Source: an uncultured Bacteroidia bacterium
GTDB taxonomy: Bacteria; Bacteroidota; Bacteroidia; Bacteroidales; F082
DNA length: 64,000 nucleotides
NCBI GenBank assembly: GCA_902769875.1
Contig: CACXQV010000004.1
Span: 44,762 to 108,761 of the forward strand
Reading direction: 5' to 3'
The translations under genes were made by a program, and so were the position numbers. Shown here one piece after another: positions 19,863 through 28,595 of the stretch; the first letter of the stretch is position 1; the number at the start of each line of letters is the position of its first letter. The notes beneath the pieces were generated by a model that saw only the letters and a program-made list of their open reading frames with translations, ran no database searches and was not told where the DNA came from.

Positions 19863-20168
19863 TTACGCCGACTGATAAAACACCTGCCCCACACGGTCAA
19901 TATGGTCGCCGATGGGAGTGTTGACGGTTTTGTAATAGTCGAGCAAATCAACGGAATAAAGCAACTCCAAGTCATCAATTTCGGTCAGGATTTGCAGCAG
20001 CTGGTTGTAGTCTAAACCTTTACCCAACGCGGCAAGGTCAATGTCTGAGCCTTCACGGTAGTTGCCTTTGGAGCGACTGCCGAAAATCAACACCTTTTCG
20101 ATGTTGGGATGACGGCGAAACACTGCTTGCAGTTCGCTGATGACTGAATCGCTTAGTCCGAATTTCAT
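19863..20168 (-). CDS. MNT-type minimal nucleotidyltransferase
   Basis: The 101-residue protein has the nucleotidyltransferase signature GSRSKGNYREGSDIDLAALG (GSx..DxD). It starts MKFGLSDSVISEL, 4 bases inside the preceding gene, so the two are coupled. It belongs with HI0073-like antitoxins that act on or with a HEPN-type partner, here the adjacent HI0074-like protein. The longer in-frame upstream stretch overlaps the partner gene and is not used. Confidence 0.85.
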   Translation of the reverse strand: MKFGLSDSVISELQAVFRRHPNIEKVLIFGSRSKGNYREGSDIDLAALGKGLDYNQLLQILTEIDDLELLYSVDLLDYYKTVNTPIGDHIDRVGQVFYQSA

Positions 20169-20605
20169 GATTGCTGATAGTCTTTGTTTTGTGATAGTTG
20201 CTCCAATTTCTCGTCCAACAATTTCAACAAAGGAGCGTAACGGCTGAAAATGAGTCTGACAATGGCATCGGCTTCTTCCTCGTCGTATACATGACTCAAC
20301 ATGTTGCGCGATTTTGCCATTTGCCGCCATCCGTCATGGTCGGAAATGAGGCCATCCTCGAAAGCCATTTTTAAAGTGCCGTTGGGTCCCAACATGAATT
20401 CGTATCCTTTGTAGATAAGCAGGTCCTGCATGACTTTCCACGACAATTCAAAGGTGTACTCAAAACGTTGTACGAGACCTTCTTGTTCCAATTCTGACAA
20501 GTCGTCAATCGTTGTGCCACTTTCGGTCACTTCGACGAGTCTTTGACAAGCCTTGTGAAAGTTGGAATAGCGTTGCAACCAACGGATGTCTGCCTGTTGT
20601 TCCAT
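20165..20605 (-). CDS. HI0074/HEPN-like nucleotidyltransferase partner
   Basis: The 146-residue all-helical protein has RFEYTFELSWKVMQDLL and RNMLSHVYDEEEA, the pattern of the HI0074 nucleotidyltransferase substrate-binding family, a HEPN relative. The R-N-x-x-S-H segment resembles the HEPN RxxxxH motif of RNases in MNT/HEPN toxin-antitoxin systems, and could be active. A -7 box lies about 35 bases upstream. Confidence 0.85.
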   Translation of the reverse strand: MEQQADIRWLQRYSNFHKACQRLVEVTESGTTIDDLSELEQEGLVQRFEYTFELSWKVMQDLLIYKGYEFMLGPNGTLKMAFEDGLISDHDGWRQMAKSRNMLSHVYDEEEADAIVRLIFSRYAPLLKLLDEKLEQLSQNKDYQQS

Positions 20606-20636
20606 CGTCTCAATCGTTTTTGTGGTTATTCTGTGG

Positions 20637-20644
20637 CAAAAATA
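20637..20644 (-). promoter_or_regulatory. -7 box for the HEPN/MNT pair
   Basis: TATTTTTG on the minus strand, about 32 bases before the first gene of the pair. Confidence 0.6.
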
Positions 20645-20674
20645 GAAGTTTTCTTTATTATGCGCAATAGGTTA

Positions 20675-21064
20675 TCACATTTCGTCCTTCAACCGCTCAA
20701 TCATCCTCCGTTCCTTTTTGGTCGGGCGGCCTGCACCACGGTCGCGCCACTCGGCTTTGTAGGCACGCATGAACTCGATGCGCTCGTATTCTTCCTTGGG
20801 TGTGAGGTCGTTATAGACTTCAGGCACTTGCTTGGCTGAAACGCGGTTCTTGATGACCGTTTTCACCTCCACCACCTTGTGCAACTGCTCAATCTGCACT
20901 TGGATGACATCGCCGACTTTCACTTCGCGCGAGGGCTTCACGGGGTTGTCGTCAATCTTCACCTTGCCGCCTTTGATGGCATCGGCAGCCAGCGAGCGCG
21001 TCTTGAACAGGCGCGCCGCCCACAGCCATTTGTCTATCCTGACGATATTTTCTTCTTCGGTCAT
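20675..21064 (-). CDS. hslR: S4-domain RNA-binding heat-shock protein Hsp15
   Basis: The 129-residue protein begins VRIDKWLWAARLFKTRSLAADAIKGGKV, the Hsp15 S4 domain, followed by an extended basic tail (AYKAEWRDRGAGRPTKKERR). Hsp15 binds free 50S subunits carrying nascent chains and helps recycle stalled ribosomes. Length and tail fit the family. It stands upstream of der with a gap of about 140 bases. Confidence 0.88.
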   Translation of the reverse strand: MTEEENIVRIDKWLWAARLFKTRSLAADAIKGGKVKIDDNPVKPSREVKVGDVIQVQIEQLHKVVEVKTVIKNRVSAKQVPEVYNDLTPKEEYERIEFMRAYKAEWRDRGAGRPTKKERRMIERLKDEM

Positions 21065-21207
21065 AATGTGTGTTCTTTTGGGGATTGGCCTGCGGCCAAG
21101 AAATCTTTCAAAAATCGAATCTAAAGTTGCAAAAACAAAAACAATGAATTTTTGAGTGATTTTAATAATGATTTTTGAGTGATTTCTTGCGAAGCAATCC
21201 CGAAAAA

Positions 21208-22515
21208 CTACTTCTCTTTAAAGATGAGTTGAATCGGGACACCGTTGAAGTCCCAAGTCTCGCGAATCTTGTTCTCCAAGAAGCGCTTGTAGTTGTCCTT
21301 CACATCCTTTGGCAGGTTGCAGAAGAAGATGAACTGCGGCGCGATGCTCTTCAGTTGGGTGATGTACTTGATCTTTAGGAAACGTCCGCGCGAAGCAGTA
21401 GGCAACGGCACGGAATTGATGATTTCCTGCATCTTGTCGTTCAACTCACGCACGGGCACGCGACGCTCGCGGTTTTCGTAGACCTTATGGGCGGTTTCCA
21501 GCACCTTATAAATACGTTGCTTGTTGATGGCCGAGGTGAAGATGATGGGATAGTCGGTGAAAGGTGCGGTGCGTGAACGAATCAGTTCCTCGTAGGCCTT
21601 GTGCGTGTTGGAATCCTTTTCGACCAAATCCCACTTGTTGACGACCATCACCAAACCTTTTTTGTTGCGCTCGATGAGGCGGAGGATGTTCATGTCTTGG
21701 GCCTCGAAACCTTGTGCCGCATCGAGCATAAGGATGGCCACGTCGCAGTCCTCGATGGCGCGGATGGAACGCAGCACGGAGTAAAACTCGATGTCTTCTT
21801 CCACCTTGCTCTTTTTGCGCAAGCCTGCCGTGTCGACGAGCATGAATTCCATGCCGAAGGCCTTATAGCGTGTGTAGTTGGCGTCGCGGGTTGTGCCGGC
21901 GATGTCGGTCACGATGTGGCGGTCGACGCCGAGGAAGGCGTTAATCAATGACGATTTTCCGACATTGGGCCTGCCTACCACGGTGAAGCGCGGCAGGTCG
22001 GTATTGAAATCGGTTGTATCGGAGGGCAAGAGTTCAGCGATTTTGTCCAACAATTCGCCCGTGCCCGTGCCCGTCATGGCTGAAATCGGCCAAGGCTCAT
22101 CCAAGCCCAAACTATAGAATTCACCAATCAGGTTTTCCTTGTTGGGTTCATCTATCTTGTTGACAGCCAATAGGACAGGCTTCTTTTGCAAACGCAAAAT
22201 TTGGGCGACTTCCTCGTCCAAGATGTGAAGTCCGTCGCGACCGTCCACCAGGAATACGATGACGTCGGCTTCGTCGATGGCCAAGTCAACCTGCTTGCGG
22301 ATTTCTTCTTCAAAGATGTCGTCCGACCCCACCACATAGCCGCCGGTGTCGATGACGGTGAATTCCTTTCCGTTCCAGTCGCTTTTGCCGTAGTGCCGGT
22401 CGCGCGTCACGCCGCTCGTTTCCTCCACGATGGCCATGCGCTGCTTCAGCAGTCGGTTGAAAAGCGTCGATTTTCCCACATTGGGTCTTCCCACAATTGC
22501 TACAATGTTTGACAT
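21208..22515 (-). CDS. der: Ribosome-assembly GTPase Der (EngA)
   Basis: The 435-residue protein has two tandem G domains, each with GRPNVGKS, DTxG and NKxD motifs (NKIDEP and NKWDLV), and a C-terminal KH-like domain ending [10 protein letters not shown]. It acts in 50S subunit maturation. The start [17 protein letters not shown] is preferred; an ATG 31 codons upstream lies before the promoter box. The -7 element TACCTTTG stands 28 bases upstream. Confidence 0.97.
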   Translation of the reverse strand: MSNIVAIVGRPNVGKSTLFNRLLKQRMAIVEETSGVTRDRHYGKSDWNGKEFTVIDTGGYVVGSDDIFEEEIRKQVDLAIDEADVIVFLVDGRDGLHILDEEVAQILRLQKKPVLLAVNKIDEPNKENLIGEFYSLGLDEPWPISAMTGTGTGELLDKIAELLPSDTTDFNTDLPRFTVVGRPNVGKSSLINAFLGVDRHIVTDIAGTTRDANYTRYKAFGMEFMLVDTAGLRKKSKVEEDIEFYSVLRSIRAIEDCDVAILMLDAAQGFEAQDMNILRLIERNKKGLVMVVNKWDLVEKDSNTHKAYEELIRSRTAPFTDYPIIFTSAINKQRIYKVLETAHKVYENRERRVPVRELNDKMQEIINSVPLPTASRGRFLKIKYITQLKSIAPQFIFFCNLPKDVKDNYKRFLENKIRETWDFNGVPIQLIFKEK

Positions 22516-22542
22516 GTCTTTGATGGTATTAGTTTTGGACTG

Positions 22543-22550
22543 CAAAGGTA
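22543..22550 (-). promoter_or_regulatory. -7 box of der
   Basis: TACCTTTG on the minus strand; transcription would start near 22539. Confidence 0.65.
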
Positions 22551-22623
22551 GGGAATTGGCCGCAATTATGGAGATTTCTGGAAGATTTTTATCATGCCAT
22601 ATCACCATTCGAATTATTTGTAT

Positions 22624-22631
22624 TACTTTTG
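22624..22631 (+). promoter_or_regulatory. -7 box of the RHH/YafQ pair
   Basis: TACTTTTG, about 31 bases before the antitoxin start and divergent from the der promoter. Confidence 0.65.
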
Positions 22632-22661
22632 CAACATAATCAATAGCAAAAGTAAGTCATT

Positions 22662-22919
22662 ATGGAAGCAACCGTTCAAAGAAAGCAGACCTCTTTTCGT
22701 CTGAGGACCGACCTGCTGGATTTCATGAAAAAAGACGCCGAAAGAGAAAACAGGACCCTCAACAACTTCTTGGAGAGTTTGTTGCTGGACTATTATTACA
22801 ACGAGCCTAACGAAGTCACCAAGGCCGCGATAGAGGAGGCAATGAACCGAAAAGAATACCCCGAAGAAGAGTTATACGACAGTGTTGACGATCTTTTTAA
22901 AGCCCTTGATGCAGAATGA
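22662..22919 (+). CDS. Ribbon-helix-helix-type antitoxin
   Basis: The 85-residue protein starts with a short strand and two helices (TSFRLRTDLLDFMKKDAERENRTLNNFLESLLL), the ribbon-helix-helix layout, followed by an acidic tail suited to toxin binding. It overlaps the YafQ-type toxin by 4 bases. It would bind and repress the shared promoter. Confidence 0.8.
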   Translation: MEATVQRKQTSFRLRTDLLDFMKKDAERENRTLNNFLESLLLDYYYNEPNEVTKAAIEEAMNRKEYPEEELYDSVDDLFKALDAE

Positions 22920-23197
22920 AGCGACTTTTTCCCTCCACTCAGTATAAGAAGGACTACAAGCGTTACCGCAACAACCCCCAAAAAGTTGCTGCATTAAAAG
23001 AAGTTCTTGATATGTTGGCAAGTGGTTTGCCCATCCCTGCCGAATATCTGCCCCATCCGTTTCATGGAAAATATAATGGCTGCCTCGAATGTCATATTCA
23101 AGGCGATTTCCTTCTGATTTGGTTTGACCCGAAGAGCAATGTCATCGAGTTGGTCAGATTAGGCACACATTCTGAACTGTTCGGGAAAAACAAGTAG
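22916..23197 (+). CDS. YafQ/RelE-family toxin
   Basis: The 93-residue protein resembles YafQ: TQYKKDYKRYRNNPQ, LPAEYLPHPFHGKYNGCLECHI and WFDPKSNVIELVRLGTHSELFG. Catalytic-type His and the final TH-S-x-LF segment are present, so an active ribosome-dependent mRNA interferase is likely. It ends 5 bases before the convergent era gene. Confidence 0.87.
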   Translation: MKRLFPSTQYKKDYKRYRNNPQKVAALKEVLDMLASGLPIPAEYLPHPFHGKYNGCLECHIQGDFLLIWFDPKSNVIELVRLGTHSELFGKNK

Positions 23198-23202
23198 CGT
23201 TT

Positions 23203-24084
23203 TTACGCTTCATACCCAAACCGCTTCAATTCGGCCTCGTTGTCGCGCCAGTCTTTGTCGACTTTCACGAAAAGTTCGAGGAAAATCTTCTTTCCCGTAA
23301 ACTCCTCGATGTCGGCGCGGGCCTGTATTCCGAGTTTCTTGATGGCGCTGCCGCCCTTGCCGATGATGATGGCCTTTTGCGAATCGCGAGCCACGTAAAT
23401 GACGCTGCGGATGTGGATGCGCTTTTCGGTTTCCTCGTAGCTTTCCACCTCAACTTGCACAGAATAAGGGATTTCTTGTTGATAGTTGAGCAAAATCTTC
23501 TCGCGGATGATTTCGGTGATGAAGAAGCGCATCGAGCGGTCGGTGAGTTCGTCTTTGGGAAAATAAGGCGGACATTCAGGCAGTTTCTCCAAGATTTGCT
23601 TGAAGATGAACTCCACATTGGCGCCATATTGCGCCGAAAGCGGAAAAACGGTGGAGTTGGGCAGGGTTTCCCTCCATTGTTCCACGGCCTGTTCCACTTG
23701 CTCTTGCGTCGAGAGGTCGATTTTGTTGATGAGGACGAAAACGGGTATCTCGGTGGTTTTCAGTCGCTCGATGGTCTTTTCCTCAATCTTTTTGTCGGTG
23801 ATGTCGACTACAAAAAGAATCAAGTCGGCATCGATGAGGGCCACGTTGACAAACTGGTTCATCACCTCGTGCATCTTGTAGGCGGGGTCTTTGATGATGC
23901 CGGGCGTGTCGGAGAAGACGATTTGGAAGTCGTCGCCGTTCACGATGCCGAGGATGCGGTGGCGCGTGGTCTGCGCTTTCGAGGTGATGATGGAGATTTT
24001 CTCGCCAACCAACTGGTTCATCAGGGTTGACTTGCCCACGTTGGGGCGGCCTATAATGTTGACATAGCCTGCTTTATGCGTCAT
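23203..24084 (-). CDS. era: Ribosome-assembly GTPase Era
   Basis: The 293-residue protein has the G domain (GRPNVGKST at about 12-20, DTPGI, NKID) and the C-terminal KH domain (AIIIGKGGSAIKKLG). Era binds 16S rRNA near its 3' end. The start MTHKAGYVNIIGRPN is chosen; an in-frame ATG 24 codons upstream lies above the promoter box TAATTTTG and is rejected. Its promoter is back-to-back with that of the initiator tRNA. Confidence 0.96.
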   Translation of the reverse strand: MTHKAGYVNIIGRPNVGKSTLMNQLVGEKISIITSKAQTTRHRILGIVNGDDFQIVFSDTPGIIKDPAYKMHEVMNQFVNVALIDADLILFVVDITDKKIEEKTIERLKTTEIPVFVLINKIDLSTQEQVEQAVEQWRETLPNSTVFPLSAQYGANVEFIFKQILEKLPECPPYFPKDELTDRSMRFFITEIIREKILLNYQQEIPYSVQVEVESYEETEKRIHIRSVIYVARDSQKAIIIGKGGSAIKKLGIQARADIEEFTGKKIFLELFVKVDKDWRDNEAELKRFGYEA

Positions 24085-24122
24085 AATGAAATTTTTTCTT
24101 GGTTTTTTGCCTTGCAAAGAAA

Positions 24123-24139
24123 CAAAATTATTATTTTTG
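24123..24139. promoter_or_regulatory. Divergent -7 boxes for era and tRNA-fMet
   Basis: Minus strand TAATTTTG (24123-24130) faces era; plus strand TATTTTTG (24132-24139) faces the tRNA. The two boxes are one base apart, so the promoters compete for the same DNA. Confidence 0.6.
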
Positions 24140-24189
24140 CAGCCGATTTCAGGCACGAAAAATTTTCGTTGACCGAAATTTTGACACGA

Positions 24190-24261
24190 TGCGGGGTAGA
24201 GCAGAGGCAGCTCGTCGGGCTCATAACCCGGAGGTCGGAGGTTCGAATCCTCCCCCCGCTA
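24190..24261 (+). tRNA. Initiator tRNA-fMet (CAT)
   Basis: A full cloverleaf can be drawn: D stem GAGC/GCTC, anticodon CAT at 24222-24224, T stem GGAGG/CCTCC. Initiator marks are present: three G:C pairs GGG/CCC at the base of the anticodon stem, A11:U24, and an unpaired 1:72 position, here U1 and U72. CCA is not encoded. Confidence 0.93.
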
Positions 24262-24271
24262 CACAAAAAAA

Positions 24272-24303
24272 CCAGCCTTGCCGAAGCAGGGCTGGCTTTT
24301 TGT
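24272..24303 (+). terminator. Terminator after tRNA-fMet
   Basis: Stem CCAGCCTTGC/GCAGGGCTGG with a CGAA loop, followed by TTTTT. It may also serve the convergent lipoprotein gene. Confidence 0.75.
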
Positions 24304-24321
24304 CTTGATGCGGCCATCTCC

Positions 24322-25167
24322 TTATTCCACCTTCGTCAGGCTGCCGCCGATGGTGCCTTCCAACTCAAGGGTGCCATTGTAGATGAAAAGGTGAATCTCT
24401 CCGTTGCCTTTGCATGTGCCGTCGAGCATCAGCTTTCCGTCATCGAGGGTGCCTTGGATGGTGTAGGTCATATTGATGGGAACCTCAATATTCATACCGT
24501 TGAAGTCGTAGTTGATGGTGTAAACATCGTCGATGCCTTCAAAGCTGACCACGTTGCCTTCTACGGTGCCGGTAATCGTCATGGTTCTATCTCCGATTTG
24601 GCAGGTGGCGTCGACCTTGTTCATGTCTTCGCCAGCGGCAATGCCGAGAATGACAGGCACTTCGCGGTCGGTGAATTCCTGTTGTATGGGATCCATACCT
24701 GAAATTTCGGCCTTGTAGCTGCCTGTGGACAAGGCGTTGCCTTCGTAGTTGCCGATGAACTTGGCGTTAGGTTTCTCGTTATAGTTGATGTTGAAACTCT
24801 TCGAGGCGGTCAAGCCGTTGGCATCGGTCACGGTGCCTTCGATAGTGACAGTGCCGCTTGCCTCCACCACAAAAGCATGTGTATAGGTGAACGGAGCAGC
24901 TTGGTCGCTTTGCAGCATACGGAAGTTGTCGGAATGGTTGGCCAACACAGTGCCATTCTGCGAAAGGACGATTTGGATTTGGGTCAGGTTTTCGCCCGTG
25001 CCCGTGAAACCAACTAAAATCGTGTCGCCCGAATACACTTGGGCGTTTTCGGTCACGCAACCCATGCCAGTATAAATGTTGATGGTGGGTGCGACAGGGT
25101 CTTTCTTGCAGCTTGCCAACAGCATCAGGCCGATGCAGCAAGCCATGAACAATGTGGGTTTTTTCAT
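24322..25167 (-). CDS. Lipoprotein, beta-rich, paired with the upstream lipoprotein
   Basis: The 281-residue protein has a lipobox (LMLLASCKKDP). The N-terminal half looks like an Ig-like fold (GTVTIEGTVTDANGLTASKSF). The C-terminal half (FIGNYEGNALSTGSY onwards) resembles the neighbour's whole mature region (YVGNHLGRFTLTI; both end in a GTIGG/GTIAGEL strand), suggesting duplication. Likely surface or periplasmic; function unknown. It follows the neighbour by 18 bases in one operon. Confidence 0.75.
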   Translation of the reverse strand: MKKPTLFMACCIGLMLLASCKKDPVAPTINIYTGMGCVTENAQVYSGDTILVGFTGTGENLTQIQIVLSQNGTVLANHSDNFRMLQSDQAAPFTYTHAFVVEASGTVTIEGTVTDANGLTASKSFNINYNEKPNAKFIGNYEGNALSTGSYKAEISGMDPIQQEFTDREVPVILGIAAGEDMNKVDATCQIGDRTMTITGTVEGNVVSFEGIDDVYTINYDFNGMNIEVPINMTYTIQGTLDDGKLMLDGTCKGNGEIHLFIYNGTLELEGTIGGSLTKVE

Positions 25168-25185
25168 GTTTTTATGTGTTTGAGG

Positions 25186-25686
25186 TTATTGTTTCTGAAG
25201 TTCTCCGGCAATCGTCCCCGAAATCTCGTCGAAAGTGTTCCACGCGCCCATGATGGAAGCCACGCCATGGCCGCTGAAGTCGCCGGTGATGTTCAGCTTG
25301 CCATCGTTTTTTGTGCCTTCAAGGTTGATGTTGCCCTCGATGGCGAAATCGGGCCTGTCGAGGTTCAGGGGGATGGGGTTGAAGTGGATTTGGCTCTCGG
25401 TCACCGTTCCCGTGGCTTGGTAAGGCTCGCTATCGATGGTGACGGTGGCAATGATGGCGTTGAGGGTTTCAGCCTTGTCGATGCTCATCGTGATGCTGTC
25501 GATGGGGAAACTCATGCTCGATTGGGGCTGATTGTTCATCGAGGTGATGGTGAGCGTGAATCGGCCCAAATGGTTGCCCACATAGTTTGCGGTGTAGTCG
25601 ACGGGCTCGGCCGGTGGAGTGGGTTTCTTGCAAGCTGCAAACAGGATGGCTAAGCAGCCCAACGCGATAATAAGTGTTTTCTTCAT
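25186..25686 (-). CDS. Small beta-rich lipoprotein
   Basis: The 166-residue protein starts MKKTLIIALGCLAILFAACKK, a lipoprotein signal. The mature part has repeated beta strands (TLTITSMNNQ, NINLEGTKNDGKLNITGDFSG). It resembles the C-terminal half of the downstream lipoprotein. An upstream in-frame Met is ignored because it adds a second hydrophobic stretch before a good signal peptide. Confidence 0.75.
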   Translation of the reverse strand: MKKTLIIALGCLAILFAACKKPTPPAEPVDYTANYVGNHLGRFTLTITSMNNQPQSSMSFPIDSITMSIDKAETLNAIIATVTIDSEPYQATGTVTESQIHFNPIPLNLDRPDFAIEGNINLEGTKNDGKLNITGDFSGHGVASIMGAWNTFDEISGTIAGELQKQ

Positions 25687-25739
25687 GATGGTTAGTTTTG
25701 ATATTTTCAAATTGTTGATTCCAAATCCGATTAGGCTTG

Positions 25740-25797
25740 CAAAAATAAGGCCAAAACTGATAGGTTGGATGTTTTTCTTCAAAAAATGCTATTTTTG
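25740..25797. promoter_or_regulatory. Divergent -7 boxes for the lipoprotein pair and nhaC
   Basis: Minus strand TATTTTTG at 25740-25747 faces the lipoproteins; plus strand TATTTTTG at 25790-25797 lies 18 bases before the nhaC start. Confidence 0.65.
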
Positions 25798-25815
25798 CGT
25801 TTCAAAATCGCTTCT

Positions 25816-27474
25816 ATGAAGAAAAAATGGATAGGTTTTTCGGTAATTTTCGCTTTGGTTTTGGGCTTTGTGCTGCTCTGTTCAAGTAGTCCCGCAGTAG
25901 GTCCGATGCCGATGTGGATGTCGGTATTGCCGCCTTTGGTGGCCATCGTGATGGCCTTATTAATGAAAGAGGTGATTTCGTCGCTTTTTGTCGGAATCCT
26001 TACGGGCACTTTCCTGATGGCGTATTACGGCGGGGCAAGCCCGGCAAGCGCTTTGGGTGGGGGAGTGCTGCGTGTGGTCGATACCTATGTCGTTGGCTCC
26101 CTGTTCGATAAAGACCATGTGACCATTATTGTTTTCACCATGCTTATCGGCGGCATGGTGCGCATCATCACGGCCAACGGCGGTATGCAAGGCGTGGTCA
26201 ATTGGCTCTCGCGGAGGGCGAAAAGCCCCCGTTCAGGCCAACTGATGACCTTCTTGATGGACCTCTGCATCTTTTTCGACGACTATTCCAACACCCTCGT
26301 GGTGGGCAACACCATGCGCCCGATTGCCGACCGGCTGAAGGTGTCGCGCGAGAAGTTGGCCTACATCGTCGATTCCACTTCCGCGCCGGTGGTGGCTGTG
26401 GCTTTTGTCACCACTTGGATTGGCGCGGAGTTGAGCTACATTCAGGACGGCATCCGCAACATCGGATTGGAGGCCTCAGCCTATTCGGTGTTTTTCCATT
26501 CGTTGGCTTACAGTTTCTATCCTTTCCTCACGCTCGGCTTCGTGCTGATGATTATTCTCAGCGGTCGCGACTTCGGCCCCATGCTGACGGCGGAAAGGAA
26601 GGCACGCATGGCCTCGACGATGGAAGCTGAAACGACAAACAGCGTGGCCAAACCAGCCCACATTATGGATGCCTTGATTCCCTTGGCAGTGCTGATTTTC
26701 GGCACCATTATCGGCTTGATTGTGACAGGGTATGACGCTTCTGTTTGGAACGACAATAGCGAGGGTTTCTTCCCCAAACTCTCCGCGACCATCGGGGCGG
26801 CCAATTCCTATCAGGCTTTGCTTTGGGCTTCGCTGTGCTCGATGCTGACGGCCATTGTGGTGACGCTTTTGCGTGGCGCATTGGCTTTCGGCAAGGTGAT
26901 GGATGAGATGGTGGAAGGCTTCAAATCTATGTTCAACGCCGTGCTGATTCTGACGATGGCTTGGTCCATCGCTTTGGTAACCAAAGATATGCACACGGCT
27001 GAGTTTGTTTCGCAATTGCTTTTGGAATGGTCGCTGTCGCCCGCTATAGTGCCCGTGCTGACTTTCCTTTTGGCCGCATTGATAGGCTTTTCGACAGGCA
27101 CTTCGTGGGGCACGATGGCCATCCTCTACCCGCTGATTCTCCCCTCTTCTTGGCTGCTTTGCCAAGAACAAGGCTTGTCCGTCGATGCCACGATGCCGCT
27201 GTTCTACAATGTGGTGGCCTCGGTGTTGGCCGGCTCCGTTATGGGCGACCATTGCTCCCCGATTTCCGACACGACGATTATGAGTTCACTTGCCTCAAGC
27301 TGCAACCATTTGCAGCACGTCAGTACGCAGATGCCCTACGCCCTCACCGTGGGCGGCGTGGCCTTGCTGATAGGCATTTTGCCCACGGCCTTGGGCCTGC
27401 CTTCGTGGGCGGCCTTCCTGATGGGCTTTGTCGTTTTGGGATTGGTGGTGCGGCTTGTGGGGAAGAAGGTATAA
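25816..27474 (+). CDS. nhaC: NhaC-family Na+/H+ antiporter
   Basis: The 552-residue protein has about eleven membrane helices and NhaC-type conserved segments: FFDDYSNTLVVGNTMRPIAD, STSAPVVAVAFVTTWIGAELS, and near the C-terminus FSTGTSWGTMAIL and GDHCSPISDTTIMSS. It exchanges cytoplasmic Na+ or a related substrate for H+. It starts MKKKWIGFS; an upstream ATG lies before the promoter. A Na+ exporter fits with the Na+-type V-ATPase in this window. Confidence 0.9.
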   Translation: MKKKWIGFSVIFALVLGFVLLCSSSPAVGPMPMWMSVLPPLVAIVMALLMKEVISSLFVGILTGTFLMAYYGGASPASALGGGVLRVVDTYVVGSLFDKDHVTIIVFTMLIGGMVRIITANGGMQGVVNWLSRRAKSPRSGQLMTFLMDLCIFFDDYSNTLVVGNTMRPIADRLKVSREKLAYIVDSTSAPVVAVAFVTTWIGAELSYIQDGIRNIGLEASAYSVFFHSLAYSFYPFLTLGFVLMIILSGRDFGPMLTAERKARMASTMEAETTNSVAKPAHIMDALIPLAVLIFGTIIGLIVTGYDASVWNDNSEGFFPKLSATIGAANSYQALLWASLCSMLTAIVVTLLRGALAFGKVMDEMVEGFKSMFNAVLILTMAWSIALVTKDMHTAEFVSQLLLEWSLSPAIVPVLTFLLAALIGFSTGTSWGTMAILYPLILPSSWLLCQEQGLSVDATMPLFYNVVASVLAGSVMGDHCSPISDTTIMSSLASSCNHLQHVSTQMPYALTVGGVALLIGILPTALGLPSWAAFLMGFVVLGLVVRLVGKKV

Positions 27475-27484
27475 AGATTTTGCC

Positions 27485-27554
27485 TATTTTTGCCGCGATG
27501 AAGCCGTTGGGAGAGTTCAGAGTTCAGAGTTTAGGGTTTAGAGTTTAGGGTTGT
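27485..27554 (+). repeat. Orphan promoter box and heptamer array
   Basis: TATTTTTG at 27485-27492 is followed by an ATG at 27499 opening only a 16-codon frame. That frame runs straight into six heptamers (GAGTTCA, GAGTTCA, GAGTTTA, GGGTTTA, GAGTTTA, GGGTTGT). This looks like a promoter whose gene was lost to repeat expansion, or a very short peptide gene. Confidence 0.55.
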
Positions 27555-27625
27555 GGGAAGTCGAGAGTGGAGAGTTAAGAGTGGAAGGATTTCGGTTTTC
27601 TTCTATGAATATGGAAGGAGATTTG

Positions 27626-27633
27626 TATTTTTG
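27626..27633 (+). promoter_or_regulatory. -7 box of the AlbA_2 gene
   Basis: TATTTTTG about 54 bases before the chosen start. Confidence 0.55.
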
Positions 27634-27686
27634 CAGTTGACAAACCAGATAATTTGTTTTGTTTAAAGGGCTTTTCATTGACTGTT

Positions 27687-28550
27687 ATGAGTGAAATAAA
27701 GAACAAATACTTACACGAACTTTCGTTGAAGAAAGAGTCGGAAGACCATATAGAGTTTAAAGAGGCAAAACGTGATTTCAATTTCGATGGAGGGTCGCAC
27801 ACCGACCCTAAGAAACGTCGGCACTGCGTGCTTGGATATGTGGCGGCGTTGGCCAATGAACGAGGCGGCAGATTGGTGTTTGGGATGAAAGACAAAAAGC
27901 CTCACGATATTGTGGGTACAAGTTTCGCCCAAGACAAACTTGGTGATTTGGAGGATGAGATGTTCACCAATTGTATTATGGAGGCCAAACCTCTCCCCGA
28001 CTACTCGGCCACCGACAACTATCAAGTGAGCCTTACACTGCGTACTGAGATTCGCGATGTGGCTTTTATGGTTTACATTAGGCAGGAGCAGGCCAAACGA
28101 CCCGAGCATCACAAACTGAATGTGTTCCAACTTTTGGCCATCTACAAAGTGCGTTTTGGCGAGAAACTGGAGGTGCTGGCAACAACAGTGGATTCTCTTG
28201 TGTCGGAAGGAATACTTATGCGATCAAAAACGGGTAGGTTATCTATGTCAAGAGCGTATAAGAAGATTGCATCGGAGATTGGTAATAGTAGCGTGAAAGT
28301 CAAAGAAAATGGAGGAGTAAATGGGGGAATAAATGGGGGAATAAATGGGGGAATAAATGCTCTTAGCGATAGCTTAAAGCGGTTGTACATTTTAGTTCGT
28401 GATCACCCTGGAATAAACTCGAACGGAATTGCTGAATTGCTCAAGGTCTCTCCACGGACAGCAGAAAAACAGTTATCGAATTTGAGAAAAAAGAATCTGA
28501 TAGAACATCGTGGCTCTCTTAAGACTGGAGGGTATTATACCAAGAGTTAA
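27687..28550 (+). CDS. AlbA_2 (Schlafen-like) domain protein with winged helix, internally shortened
   Basis: The 287-residue protein has an N-terminal AlbA_2 domain (EDHIEFKEAKRDFNF and LANERGGRLVFGMKDK), a middle region with AIYKVRFGEKLEVLATTVDSLVSEGIL, a flexible N-G-G-I repeat linker and a C-terminal winged helix (HPGINSNGIAELLKVSPRTAEKQLSNLRKKNLIEHRG). Typical relatives exceed 400 residues; the part between about 110 and 150 seems shortened. Probably a DNA- or RNA-binding regulator. Starting at the second Met (MSEIKNKYLHELSLKKESE) fits the family. Confidence 0.75.
   Translation: MSEIKNKYLHELSLKKESEDHIEFKEAKRDFNFDGGSHTDPKKRRHCVLGYVAALANERGGRLVFGMKDKKPHDIVGTSFAQDKLGDLEDEMFTNCIMEAKPLPDYSATDNYQVSLTLRTEIRDVAFMVYIRQEQAKRPEHHKLNVFQLLAIYKVRFGEKLEVLATTVDSLVSEGILMRSKTGRLSMSRAYKKIASEIGNSSVKVKENGGVNGGINGGINGGINALSDSLKRLYILVRDHPGINSNGIAELLKVSPRTAEKQLSNLRKKNLIEHRGSLKTGGYYTKS
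28308..28355 (+). repeat. 12-bp tandem repeat coding (NGGI)n
   Basis: Four copies of AATGGGGGAATA (the first with two changes) keep the frame and encode the linker of the AlbA_2 protein. Copy-number slippage would change linker length without breaking the frame. Confidence 0.85.
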
Positions 28551-28595
28551 ACCCTTGTTGTTTTCGAACTATTGCGGTGTGATTTCAATTTTGAC

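Noticed and set aside
27513-27554. Telomere-like TTTAGGG repeats
   Set aside because: Only degenerate heptamers in a bacterial intergenic region; other arrays in the window have different sequence.
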